A stretch of 64,000 nt of DNA, taken from Metabacillus arenae. GTDB lineage: Bacteria > Bacillota > Bacilli > Bacillales > Bacillaceae. A program made the position numbers and the translations under genes. How positions within the stretch are numbered: position 1 is the first letter of the stretch; each line of letters opens with the position of its first letter. Below the pieces are notes generated by a model. It had not been told where the DNA came from. It worked only from the letters and a program-made list of their open reading frames with translations, and searched no databases. This document shows, piece by piece, positions 55,415 through 64,000 of this stretch. The DNA lies in NCBI RefSeq assembly GCF_014773385.1, contig NZ_JACXAI010000014.1, positions 1 through 64,000 on the forward strand, given 5' to 3'.

Positions 55415-56626
55415 ATGGGTCCACTTAAAGGGGTAAAGGTATTAGATGCATCCCAAATTATGGCTGGTCCTTATTGTACGATGGTGTTAGCTGATTTAGG
55501 TGCAGAGGTAATCAAAATAGAAAAGGTTAATGGCGGCGATGATTCTAGACAAATGGGCCCTTATGTAAATGGAGAATCTACCTGTTTTTTTCAGATTAAT
55601 AGAAATAAGAAAAGTGTTGCTCTTAATTTAAAAACGGAAGAGGGTAAAAAGATCTTCAATGAGCTAGCAAAAGAGGCAGATATTATGGTTGAGAATTATC
55701 GTCCGGGTGTAACCAAATCTTTAGGAATCGATTATGAATCGATGAATCAGTTGAATGAAGGGATGATCTATTGTTCGATCTCAGGCTTCGGTCAAACGGG
55801 TCCTTACTCACATAAAGGAGGATTTGATTTAGTTGCCCAAGGAATGACTGGATTGATGAGCATGACAGGTCTGCCAGGTGAGAGACCATTAAAATCAGGA
55901 GTAGCGGTATATGATATTGGTGCTGGAATTACGGCAGCATATGCCATTTTGGCTGCTTATATTCACAAACTAAAAACGGGAAAAGGTCAACAAGTTGATA
56001 TCTCTTTAGCAGAATGTGGTCTCCCATGGTTTACTTGGGAAGCAGCTGCCTATTTCGCTAATGGGACAATCCCAGAACCATCAGGTTGGAGACACAGAGT
56101 ATCGGCTCCGTATCAAGCGATACAAACAAAGGATTCTTATATGATGGTAGGTTGTGCTAATCAAAGGACATGGGAAAGATTTTGTTTAGATGTTCTTAAT
56201 AAGCCCGAGTGGCTCAAAGATGGCAGGTATATAACTAATTCTCTCCGGCACGAGAATGTTGAAGTGCTTGAGAGAGAAATTGAAGAAATGACAACAAAGA
56301 TGGATTCCAGCTACTGGATTAATAAATGTGAACAGGCTGGTGTACCAGCTGGCCCGATTAATAATTTCGCGGAAGCGGTTAGCAATGAACACTACCTTGA
56401 AAGAGAAATGATCATGGAACTGGAACATTCCCTTTTAGGAAAGATGAAAGTCATCGGGTCTCCAACAAAGTTTTCGGAAACGAAGGTGAACATTGAAACA
56501 CCTGCACCACTTTTAGGAGAGCATACAGAAGAAGTATTAAGTAAGCTCGGTTACTCGAAAGACGACATCCAAACGTATAGAGAAAAAGGTATTGTAGATC
56601 ATTATCCTCAAGTTAGTTCCCGATAA
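55415..56626 (+). CDS. CaiB/BaiF-type (class III) CoA transferase
   Basis: 403 residues. Class III CoA transferase fold: LKGVKVLDASQIMAGPYCTM, LGAEVIKIE, NRNKKSVALNLKTEEGK, and the catalytic aspartate D167 in VAVYDIGAG. Transfers CoA from a donor thioester (often succinyl-CoA) to a carboxylic acid. AAAGGAGTGATGG ribosome site. First of three genes with a gamma-carbonic-anhydrase-like and a crotonase-like protein, the same trio of folds as CaiB-CaiE-CaiD of carnitine metabolism. Substrate unknown. Confidence 0.9.
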   Translation: MGPLKGVKVLDASQIMAGPYCTMVLADLGAEVIKIEKVNGGDDSRQMGPYVNGESTCFFQINRNKKSVALNLKTEEGKKIFNELAKEADIMVENYRPGVTKSLGIDYESMNQLNEGMIYCSISGFGQTGPYSHKGGFDLVAQGMTGLMSMTGLPGERPLKSGVAVYDIGAGITAAYAILAAYIHKLKTGKGQQVDISLAECGLPWFTWEAAAYFANGTIPEPSGWRHRVSAPYQAIQTKDSYMMVGCANQRTWERFCLDVLNKPEWLKDGRYITNSLRHENVEVLEREIEEMTTKMDSSYWINKCEQAGVPAGPINNFAEAVSNEHYLEREMIMELEHSLLGKMKVIGSPTKFSETKVNIETPAPLLGEHTEEVLSKLGYSKDDIQTYREKGIVDHYPQVSSR

Positions 56627-56710
56627 GGAAAGATAAAAACTTATTGGCTGGTTGCACTAGCTATTGCTAAGGATATAGGGAACATCAGAACAATGAAGGA
56701 GGGCTTCTAA

Positions 56711-57226
56711 TTGGGAATCTTTCGATTAAACGACTATTCACCTATCATCGATCCATCTGCTTATATCGCTCCTGGTGCACAAATTATCGGAAATGTAGAA
56801 ATTAAAGCAAATGCATCCATTTGGTTTAATGCGGTTCTTAGAGGGGATAATGAAAAGTTATTGATTGATGAAGGAGCAAATGTTCAGGATGGAGCAGTTG
56901 TACATTCCGATCCAGGTTATCCTGTGTATATAGGAAAGAATGTCACCGTTGGACATAATTGTGTGATACATGGATGTAAGATTGAAGAGGATGCTGTAAT
57001 TGGTATGAATGGAACGGTTTTAAATGGAGCTGTCATAAAAAAACAGGCTTTTATGGCAGCAGGAGCTCTAGTCACAGAAAATAAAATAATTGAGGAAAGA
57101 ATGCTTGCTGCGGGCGTCCCTGCTAAAGAATTAAAAGAAGCATCAAGCAATTTATTAGAGCGGGCTCAAGAAGGTGCATCGTTCTACCGTAATAATGGCA
57201 AGCGTTATAAAGAGAATAGGATTTGA
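56711..57226 (+). CDS. Gamma-carbonic-anhydrase-like hexapeptide protein (CaiE/PaaY-like)
   Basis: 171 residues with a left-handed beta-helix (repeats such as AYIAPGAQIIGNVEIKANAS). The three metal histidines of the gamma class are present: H65, H82 and H87. Relatives in catabolic operons (CaiE, PaaY) act as carbonic anhydrases or thioesterases that remove stalled CoA adducts. TTG start 8 nt after GGAGGG. Second gene of the CoA operon. Confidence 0.88.
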   Translation: MGIFRLNDYSPIIDPSAYIAPGAQIIGNVEIKANASIWFNAVLRGDNEKLLIDEGANVQDGAVVHSDPGYPVYIGKNVTVGHNCVIHGCKIEEDAVIGMNGTVLNGAVIKKQAFMAAGALVTENKIIEERMLAAGVPAKELKEASSNLLERAQEGASFYRNNGKRYKENRI

Positions 57227-57343
57227 ATTTAAAAAATCTAAAATAAAGGATGAAAACTATTCGTTGATACCCAAAAACAACTATAAACTAATGCCATAGT
57301 AGAAAGCTATTGCTCTCAATTCTATTGTAAGGGGAGATGAAAA

Positions 57344-58150
57344 ATGTCCGTTAAAAATACCTTTGAAGCTGGGTCCGTCATACTTGACCGTTTTGGTGCG
57401 GTTGCTCAATTGACGCTTTCTCGTCCAAGTGCGCTTAATGCAATGACTTGGGAGATGTATCAACGGCTGGAAGAACATTTAACCGCACTTGCCGCCGACA
57501 CTACGAATCGAGTACTAGTCATTCGCGGAGATGGGGATAAGGCATTGGCGGCAGGTACAGATATTAGCCAGTTTAGAGGCTTTACTGGTCAGGATGGTCT
57601 TAACTATGAAAAGAAAATAGATCTGATTATGAATAAGGTGGCATCATTTCCAAGACCAACGATAGCAGCGGTTAATGGGTACGCGGTTGGAGGGGGGATG
57701 ATTATCTCAACTGTCTGTGACCTGCGTTACGCAACAGCAAATGCAAAATTTGGAGCACCTATGGCTCGGACACTTGGAAACTGCCTTAGTCTTGATAATT
57801 ATCAAAGGTTAGCCAAGGAATTAGGTTCAATGCGCACTAAGGAGCTGCTCTATACTGCCAGGCTTGTTTCTGCTGAAGAAGCCTATTCTATTGGGTTTTT
57901 AACTGCCATTTTTGAAGAAGAAGACTTTTTTAATAAGGTACTGGAGATCGCCGCACAAATTAGTAAGAATGCCCCATTAACTGTCGATGCAACGAAAGAG
58001 GCTCTAAGCAGACTTAACAGGAATAATGGTATCATTCATTCTGAACAAGAGTTTATGGATGTGATTTCTAAAGTTTATGGAAGCAAGGACTTTGCTGAAG
58101 GAGTTGCGGCCTACATAGAGAAGCGTTCTCCTGTGTGGCTGGGAGAATAA
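57344..58150 (+). CDS. Crotonase-superfamily protein lacking catalytic glutamates
   Basis: 268 residues. CoA-binding and oxyanion-hole segments are intact (KALAAGTDI near 66-74, AAVNGYAVGGG at 108-118). The two acid residues of enoyl-CoA hydratase are replaced: the first Glu corresponds to I120 (GGGMII) and the second to M140 (FGAPMAR). It therefore probably does not hydrate enoyl-CoA by the usual mechanism; other superfamily reactions (isomerisation, decarboxylation, hydrolysis, C-C cleavage) are possible. AGGGGAG ribosome site. Third gene after the CoA transferase and the gamma-class protein. Confidence 0.85.
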   Translation: MSVKNTFEAGSVILDRFGAVAQLTLSRPSALNAMTWEMYQRLEEHLTALAADTTNRVLVIRGDGDKALAAGTDISQFRGFTGQDGLNYEKKIDLIMNKVASFPRPTIAAVNGYAVGGGMIISTVCDLRYATANAKFGAPMARTLGNCLSLDNYQRLAKELGSMRTKELLYTARLVSAEEAYSIGFLTAIFEEEDFFNKVLEIAAQISKNAPLTVDATKEALSRLNRNNGIIHSEQEFMDVISKVYGSKDFAEGVAAYIEKRSPVWLGE

Positions 58151-58451
58151 CTTGATAAAAGCCACTGTTGCAAGTTTCTTAGTGTACTTATCCAACCTTT
58201 TTAGCATTTACCTGTTCATGAACTATTTTTTTAGTGATGGGTGTAACCCATTTACAAAATGAAGATTTCATAGTGTTGTCCTTTATGTTGGATTTGGACT
58301 GGTAACACCTGTACTTTCCATAATAAAGGACCTTTTTGTGAACTAAATTAACTAGTAAGGTTTAATTTTATTCTAATTTCAAAAGTACTTGTTTTACTTT
58401 GGAACAGTAATTACTTCATAAAATGATTCGTTGGAAAAATATAGATGCTTC
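58151..58451. other. Gap between convergent crotonase and ppk genes
   Basis: About 300 bp, AT-rich, no gene and no strong terminator recognised. Confidence 0.4.
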
Positions 58452-60554
58452 TTAAAATCGAACAATTTCCATTTGGCTATTAATTTTCGGTTCATCTTTT
58501 GTACGTTCTACATAATAATAATTGCCATCTTTATCTTGTTCACGAGCTTTTACATTATCAGCCAACCAAATGGACATCCATTTTTGAATTCGTTTTTTCA
58601 GACGATAATCAAGGATTGGAAATAAAATTTCAACTCGATTTTCCATATTCCGTGTCATCATATCAGCAGACGAACAAAAGATTTTTTCTTCACCATTATG
58701 GTGAAAATAGTAGATTCGGCTATGTTCTAAAAAACGGCCTAGGATGCTGCGGACATGAATGTTTTCACTAACTCCTTTAATACCGGGTTTTAAGCAGCAA
58801 ATACCTCTTACGATCAGCTCAATTTTCACACCGGCATTGGAAGCCTCATATAACTTTTGAATTAACGTTTTATCTGTTAATGAATTCATTTTTGCGATAA
58901 TATGCCCATTTTTGCAGGTGTGTTGGAACTCAATCTCATCGTTAATTAATGAAATAAAATCTTTGCGAATATCGAAAGGCGACACAGACAAATAATGATA
59001 AGCAGGCTTTTCCATATAACCGCTTAAATAGTGAAAAAAATTTGTTCCGTCAATCCCGATTTTTCTATTTGCTGTAATCAAACCTACGTCTGTATAAAGC
59101 TTTGATGTGACATCATTGTAATTCCCTGTACCTAAATGAACAAACGGCTCAATTCGTCCCTTTTTCCGTCGTACAATATGAGTTATTTTGCTATGAGTTT
59201 TTAGGTTTGTCATACCATAAATGACTTGGCAGCCTGACTGTTCCAATTCTTTTGCCCACTGTACATTGTTTTCCTCATCAAAACGTGCTTTTAACTCAAC
59301 TAAAACAGTTACTTGCTTCCCATTTTCTGCGGCACGTTTCAATGCGTTAATAATGGGGGAGTCCCCACTCACACGATATAAGGTTTGCTTAATCGCTAAA
59401 ACACATGGATCATCTGCCGCGCAGGAAACAAAATCAATGACAGGTTCAAATGAATCATATGGATGATGAAGCAGGATATCTTGTTTTAATACTTGTTCAA
59501 AAATATTGTCATCAGATACTAAATCTTGGGTTATCCTCGGAATAAATAGTTCATCTACAAGATGTTCATGTGTTTCTTGAATACATTTATAGAACGAGAA
59601 TAAAAAGGTTAAATCGAGTGGGCCCTCAATTACATATGTGTCATTCTCATGAATTTCAAGTTCGTCTTGTAAGTAGGTTAATACATTTTGATCGTGATTG
59701 GGACCTTGTATTTCAAGGCGGACTTCATCTCCCCATTTTCGTTTCTTCAATTCTTTCTCGATAACTTGTAACAAATCTCCTGCCCCTTCTTCATCAATCG
59801 TTAGATCAGCATTTCTTGTGATGCGAAAAGATGTAACACTTTTCAATACATACCCTTTAAATAATTTATGGATAAAGTGGGCTATAACATCCTCTAATAA
59901 AATAAATTCCCTTTTATCAAGATGACATGGCAACTCTACAAAACGATCTAGCACTGCAGGCACACGGACGATTGCAAGTTTTCCATTTTCCTTTCCAATT
60001 TGCATCCCTTTTTGTCTGCTTTCCTTGATAACAATTGCTAAATTTAGACTTTTATTTAACAACTTTGGAAATGGGTGATAGGCATCGATAGCCATTGGAG
60101 TTAAAACGTGAAAGATCTCTTCATCAAATTGTGTTTCCAAAAAGGCAAGCTGCCCCTCATTTACTTCTTCAATTGATTTGATGGAGACGCCTTCTCCTTT
60201 TAGTGCAGGGAGGAGACAATCGTTAAATGCCCGGTATTGTAATTCAATCATTTCATGTGTTTTTTCAGATATACGTTTTAATTGTTCTTTTGGCATCAAG
60301 CCGACTTTGTTATCAGGCTTATTAAATCCTGCTTTGACTTGATCTTTTAAACCAGCTACTCGAACCATAAAAAATTCATCTAAATTAGAGCTGAAAATCG
60401 ATAGAAATTTAAACCTCTCTAACAACAGGTTACCTTCATCCATTGCCTCTTCCAACACCCGTTGATTAAATGCTAACCAACTTAATTCACGATTGTTATA
60501 GTATGAATAATCTTCTAACTTTTTTGTGGAATCCAATTTAGAAATTTCCTTCAT
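58452..60554 (-). CDS. ppk1: Polyphosphate kinase 1
   Basis: About 700 residues from ATG 60554 (MKEISKLDS; AAGGA lies 11 nt upstream, while ATG 60566 abuts it). All four PPK1 domains: the N domain (NNRELSWLAFNQRVLEEA, SNLDEFFMVRVAG), head domain, C1 (DDPCVLAIKQTLYRVSGDSP) and C2 (HSKITHIVRR with the phosphorylated His, THLGTGNYND-like VHLGTGNYNDVTSKLYTD). Reversibly makes polyphosphate from ATP. Usually followed by ppx; none is seen here. Confidence 0.95.
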   Translation of the reverse strand: MKEISKLDSTKKLEDYSYYNNRELSWLAFNQRVLEEAMDEGNLLLERFKFLSIFSSNLDEFFMVRVAGLKDQVKAGFNKPDNKVGLMPKEQLKRISEKTHEMIELQYRAFNDCLLPALKGEGVSIKSIEEVNEGQLAFLETQFDEEIFHVLTPMAIDAYHPFPKLLNKSLNLAIVIKESRQKGMQIGKENGKLAIVRVPAVLDRFVELPCHLDKREFILLEDVIAHFIHKLFKGYVLKSVTSFRITRNADLTIDEEGAGDLLQVIEKELKKRKWGDEVRLEIQGPNHDQNVLTYLQDELEIHENDTYVIEGPLDLTFLFSFYKCIQETHEHLVDELFIPRITQDLVSDDNIFEQVLKQDILLHHPYDSFEPVIDFVSCAADDPCVLAIKQTLYRVSGDSPIINALKRAAENGKQVTVLVELKARFDEENNVQWAKELEQSGCQVIYGMTNLKTHSKITHIVRRKKGRIEPFVHLGTGNYNDVTSKLYTDVGLITANRKIGIDGTNFFHYLSGYMEKPAYHYLSVSPFDIRKDFISLINDEIEFQHTCKNGHIIAKMNSLTDKTLIQKLYEASNAGVKIELIVRGICCLKPGIKGVSENIHVRSILGRFLEHSRIYYFHHNGEEKIFCSSADMMTRNMENRVEILFPILDYRLKKRIQKWMSIWLADNVKAREQDKDGNYYYVERTKDEPKINSQMEIVRF

Positions 60555-60566
60555 TGTAAATGCCAT

Positions 60567-60982
60567 CCTTAATAAAATTTAGTAATAAAAATTTCATAAA
60601 CCTTATATAACAAAATCAAATTCCCGTCATTAAACTTGATAGAAGCTAATTTATTATAGGTAGTATGAAATGAATGTAAAGTTAATATTCAGGCAGGATT
60701 TTTCTAAGTTGTGGAAATTAACTGATTAAAATATCTGATACCGGAGTTGTTTTAAAACAAAATTTTGCTATTCATAATAAAAAATGAGAGTTATTTATGT
60801 CTTAAACATAAATGATAAGTTCCTATGTAAATCAATTATCTCAACCTACGGAGGGATTAAGAAGATAAGGGGGATAGCTGCCTTAAGAATGGGCGAAGAT
60901 ATAACCTCCCAGTGGAGGAAGTCTCACTTTTATAATTATACATTTTGGGGCAATCTATCTAAAAAGGAAGGTGAAGAAAACA
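60567..60982. other. Gap upstream of ppk1 and the glycine-zipper gene
   Basis: About 400 bp with AT-rich promoter-like sequence. Open frames here show no family features. Confidence 0.35.
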
Positions 60983-61273
60983 ATGGTAGTGGCAAATACA
61001 ATGTCAGGAGTTTTAACCGGTGGTTTATCTCAAATTGATGATACGTTTTCTTTAATAAGAGGGAAGATGAATTGGAGACAATACAGTAAAGCTACAACAA
61101 AAAATATTGCGGGTGGTTGTGGTTTTGCTGCAGGATTATCTTTCGGTGCAGCAATAGGTTCAAGTGTTCTTCCAGGAATAGGGACATTATTCGGTTCACT
61201 AATTGGTGGTCTATTAGGTTGGCAAATCGGATGTCAATTAGGTCACCAAATAGGAGAAGTTATTATTAGATAA
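60983..61273 (+). CDS. Small glycine-zipper membrane protein
   Basis: 96 residues from ATG 60983 (AAGGTGA upstream; GTG 60971 is an alternative). The C-terminal two-thirds is a glycine zipper: GGCGFAAGLSFGAAIGSSVL, then GIGTLFGSLIGGLLGWQIG, likely forming two membrane helices. Similar low-complexity proteins occur as bacteriocins, holins or surface-associated oligomers. No immunity gene is adjacent. Function unknown. Confidence 0.65.
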   Translation: MVVANTMSGVLTGGLSQIDDTFSLIRGKMNWRQYSKATTKNIAGGCGFAAGLSFGAAIGSSVLPGIGTLFGSLIGGLLGWQIGCQLGHQIGEVIIR

Positions 61274-61279
61274 AAATTG

Positions 61280-61303
61280 CTGACTGAATAGGGTCAGTTT
61301 TTT
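61280..61303 (+). terminator. Terminator of the glycine-zipper gene
   Basis: CTGAC / GTCAG stem inside AAAAATTG...CAGTTTTTT. Confidence 0.65.
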
Positions 61304-61335
61304 GTGTTAAAAACCCAATTGCCCGTTTCCCGAAT

Positions 61336-61391
61336 AAAGGAACAGCCTGAACACATTGAATAGTTGTACTCAGGCTGCTTATCCTTTTTTC
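61336..61391 (-). terminator. Terminator-like stem at the end of the 61436 gene
   Basis: AAAGGAACAGCCTGA pairs with TCAGGCTGCTTATCCTTT (two-base bulge), T/A runs on both sides. Confidence 0.65.
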
Positions 61392-61435
61392 TTCATTAAT
61401 TAGATAGGATGCATATGAAGTTCATCATTTAGATG

Positions 61436-61870
61436 TTAATGTAATTGATTTTCTATCTCACTCATCTTTTGTTTAAGAGAATGATCATTCATTACATTAA
61501 TTGGAGAAGAGTCCATTGAATGAGAATCATTAGGTTCAGAAAACATACTGCCAAAGGTCGCTTTTGCTTGATGAATCGTTTCCTTTGATTTTTCCATTCC
61601 CCTCTCTGTCATTTCCATCATAGCATCTTTCATATTCGGCAATTCCATTGTTTCTTTTTCATGTTTAGCTTCTTCCATTAAAGAGGATAATTGTAATCTG
61701 GCACCCGTAGTTAAATGTTTGATTTGATCTCCTAATGCTAAGGCAGAACCTACGCCTTTAACCAAGAGCTTCTTTGTCCCTCTTCTCGCTTCAGGGGAAA
61801 CTGTTAAGATCAATGTTGCTGCTGTAATGACAATCCCTAATGGATTAGAAAGTGAAAAAAATCTTTTCAT
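61436..61870 (-). CDS. Hypothetical membrane-anchored protein divergent from the P-type ATPase
   Basis: 144 residues. One N-terminal hydrophobic helix (NPLGIVITAATLILTV) followed by a basic loop (SPEARRGTKKLLVKG) and a long charged, partly helical tail rich in Met, Glu and Lys. Resembles DUF5132-like partners found beside heavy-metal-type P-ATPases; the assignment is weak. Divergent from the ATPase at 62032 over 160 bp, suggesting shared control. Confidence 0.6.
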   Translation of the reverse strand: MKRFFSLSNPLGIVITAATLILTVSPEARRGTKKLLVKGVGSALALGDQIKHLTTGARLQLSSLMEEAKHEKETMELPNMKDAMMEMTERGMEKSKETIHQAKATFGSMFSEPNDSHSMDSSPINVMNDHSLKQKMSEIENQLH

Positions 61871-62031
61871 TAATAATAACCTCCATAAAATTTAACAATT
61901 ACTTTACATTATTACCACTGCCCATGATTTTATCCAAAATAATATGAGTTTTTTACGTATAAACCCTCTTTAAATGACTAAAATATTGTTTATATAAAAA
62001 TTTACAATAAATTCACAAAGGGGGTGCTTTT

Positions 62032-64000
62032 ATGATTCCGGAAGTGAAAAAAAGATACTACCATGTCATTCCGGGTAGACTCCGGATGGAGCTTTATGGG
62101 ATATTTGAAAATCCTGAACGGGCTGAAAAATTTGTAGAAATTTTTTCTACCATTGACGGTGTCACATCAGTTAAAACTTCAGTTTCCAGGGGATGTATCC
62201 TTCTTCATTATAATGAAGAAATTCTATCAATTGATCAGCTGCTTCCTTTATTAACGAAGTTTGAAGAAGTAGCTTGGAAACGTGATCATCAATATTACGA
62301 TGATAACTCAGAAGCTGAAAAAGATCACGATACGGAAGAACAAGTTGCGGCAACTTCAGAGGCAGCAAATGTCCTGCCGTTTACCAATACTATGCCTAAA
62401 CAATCTAAGCCTAAGGAAAATGCCCCTCTGCCATTAACATTGTCAGTAGGTGGATTTTGTGCATTAGGTTTGAAGCAGCTTTTTTTAGGGCGATCAGCAT
62501 TAGCCCGCCATCCTGTCCCTTTTTATTTGAGCAGTGCATTTGCAGTTGCAACGGGATATCCTTTTTTTCGCCGTGGAATCGAGAGAATAGGGAATCGAAA
62601 AGGTGCTTTAGTAGATTTTGTATTAGGTGCTAGTTCTCTTGCACTAGCTTTAGTACGAGAAAACCTTGTTGTTTTAGCAGGACTCTCGCTTCTTCAATAT
62701 TTAAATTGGAAAAGAAGAGATGCGGTCCGAGATAACTGGCTGGATGAACCTACAGTCTCACCTGAAATCAAACGATATACGAAAAGGACAGGAATGTTAG
62801 GAATAGTAGCTACTATTACAACATTGGCTATTACTCGTAACCCAATTGCTGCACTGGGAGTTTTATTAACAGCGAACCCGAGACCAGCTATCGTATCTGC
62901 TGAATATACATGGAATCAGGCAGAATTGCTGGCAAAAGAAAGCGGATTGGTGAAACCTGAAAACGGGTCAATGTATCAATTATCCCAGATCAATACCTTT
63001 GTTTTTGAAGATGACGCCCTCTTCTCCAAAATGAACGACGCCTTGAATAAAGAAATTGCAGGCTTCACTGAGACGCTGCCTAAAGGCACGAATATAGCCT
63101 TTTCTCAAGGCGGATATAGTAAAAAAATAGAAGAGGCATTTCCTCACCTAAATGTTTTAACTTTAGAAGAGATTAAACATAAAAAGCGAGAAGAAGTTTT
63201 ATTTGTTCATGGGGAAAAGTCAAAGCAAGAACGCAAAATTGCTTCTTTTTATCCGACAATCGAAGCAGCCAAGCTAAACGAATTATCTGAAACGATAAAA
63301 ATTGTCCAGCAATTAAAACACACTACACAGAAACATATGAGGGTTACGAAGGTTTGGAATTTATTTGGACCAGCAATTGCATTAACCGCTTTTGCTTCTG
63401 CCCCTTTACTTGCATTGGTAGGAGACGCCTTAATATTAAGTTTTTTAGTTCATGCCAAGCATAGAAGTGAAAAGATGATGCTGCAAAAAATAATCCGGGA
63501 TAAAGAAGAATTGAAGCAGCCAGAAATGGATTGGCATGCATGTACTTCAGAAGACATTGTGGAGCGCTTTCAATCTAGCCCCTTATCTGGATTAAATGAT
63601 AAATTGATAAAAACTTGGACAAAGTCTTACGGGAAAAATAAACTTCAAGCAAAACAAGGTGAACATTGGTTTAAATCATATATCAGCCAATTTAAGGAAT
63701 TCGCAATGGCTATTTTAGGAGTAACCGCTCTTATAAGTATGTTCACTGGTCATTTGTTTGACGGCTTAGCAATGGGAACCATTTTATTATTAAATGCAGG
63801 AGTTGGAACTTTTCAGGAACGAAAAGCAAAACAGGCAGTTCAGACAATGACCAAATTTGTCCCTCCTAAATGTAAAGTCATTCGAAATGGTGAAATTTAT
63901 GAAGTTTCTGCAGAGGAGCTTGTGCCAGGAGATATCGTTGAACTTGAATCTGGAGAACGCGTCCCAGCAGATTTACGAATCATACAGGCATGGAATCTAG
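62032..64000 (+). CDS. Large P-type cation-transporting ATPase, N-terminal 656 residues (cut by window edge)
   Basis: Open from ATG 62032 (AAGGGGGTG upstream) to the window end. Residues 1-80 form an HMA-like fold (HVIPGRLRMEL, IDGVTSVKTSVSRG) without a CxxC metal site. Residues about 130-530 look like a degenerate ATPase-type first half with membrane helices but no DKTGT phosphorylation motif visible. From about 560 a normal P-ATPase core begins (KEFAMAILGVTALISMFTGH, then actuator-domain VPGDIVELESGERVPADLRI). This two-part layout resembles mycobacterial CtpI/CtpH-like ATPases. Transported ion unknown; the catalytic part lies beyond the window. Confidence 0.85.
   Translation, partial: MIPEVKKRYYHVIPGRLRMELYGIFENPERAEKFVEIFSTIDGVTSVKTSVSRGCILLHYNEEILSIDQLLPLLTKFEEVAWKRDHQYYDDNSEAEKDHDTEEQVAATSEAANVLPFTNTMPKQSKPKENAPLPLTLSVGGFCALGLKQLFLGRSALARHPVPFYLSSAFAVATGYPFFRRGIERIGNRKGALVDFVLGASSLALALVRENLVVLAGLSLLQYLNWKRRDAVRDNWLDEPTVSPEIKRYTKRTGMLGIVATITTLAITRNPIAALGVLLTANPRPAIVSAEYTWNQAELLAKESGLVKPENGSMYQLSQINTFVFEDDALFSKMNDALNKEIAGFTETLPKGTNIAFSQGGYSKKIEEAFPHLNVLTLEEIKHKKREEVLFVHGEKSKQERKIASFYPTIEAAKLNELSETIKIVQQLKHTTQKHMRVTKVWNLFGPAIALTAFASAPLLALVGDALILSFLVHAKHRSEKMMLQKIIRDKEELKQPEMDWHACTSEDIVERFQSSPLSGLNDKLIKTWTKSYGKNKLQAKQGEHWFKSYISQFKEFAMAILGVTALISMFTGHLFDGLAMGTILLLNAGVGTFQERKAKQAVQTMTKFVPPKCKVIRNGEIYEVSAEELVPGDIVELESGERVPADLRIIQAWNL

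Overview
The window reads as a chromosome segment of a low-GC Gram-positive spore former of the family Bacillaceae. The evidence is a block in Bacillus subtilis-like gene order: rpoY-rnjA, a YkrA-type HAD phosphatase, def, ykyA, pdhABCD, slp, the SR1 regulatory RNA, speA, yktA, yktB, a ykzI-like gene and suhB. Strong AGGAGG-type ribosome binding sites, frequent TTG/GTG starts, a YjcZ-type sporulation peptide and Bacillus-style lipoproteins agree. Genus and species cannot be read from the sequence. No rRNA, tRNA, CRISPR array, transposase or prophage gene was seen.

Region 1 (1-11.6 kb) is an accessory zone. It holds a LysR fragment, two paralogous alpha/beta hydrolases, three intact short-chain dehydrogenases (SDRs), a cytochrome P460-like lipoprotein beside a DUF4405 membrane protein, a cyclophilin-like lipoprotein, a PQQ-type sugar dehydrogenase, and a MerR regulator with a conserved cysteine. 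Between them lie at least five decaying genes (TetR, two MFS transporters, a YhfK-like protein, an SDR). Three MerR-type promoters with 19-bp spacers plus a dyad before the MerR gene suggest one small electrophile- or aldehyde-response regulon.

Region 2 (11.7-39.6 kb) is the conserved core: RNA decay and RNA polymerase epsilon (rnjA, rpoY), peptide deformylase, pyruvate dehydrogenase, arginine decarboxylase, SR1 with a CcpN-like operator, and suhB. It is interrupted by a type I toxin-antitoxin locus, a BCCT transporter, a polysaccharide deacetylase, a LysR/EamA exporter pair, three arrays of 21-nt repeats, and several copies of a GC-rich dispersed repeat.

Region 3 (39.9-58.2 kb) is a carboxylic-acid island. 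Glycerate kinase, a class V aminotransferase behind a sigma-54 promoter, a PrpR-type sigma-54 activator, glycolate oxidase GlcDF and an FCD-type GntR regulator form a glycolate/glyoxylate module. They are followed by a LysR regulator, sdhCAB, an SLC13/MatC-like permease, and a CaiB-type CoA transferase, gamma-carbonic-anhydrase-like and crotonase-like trio. The permease and the CoA-transferase operon each carry a palindrome centred on TGTATACA over their promoters, so they are probably co-regulated. The crotonase lacks both catalytic glutamates, so the reaction is unknown.

Region 4 (58.4-64 kb) has polyphosphate kinase, a glycine-zipper small protein, and the start of a large P-type ATPase divergent from a small membrane-anchored protein.
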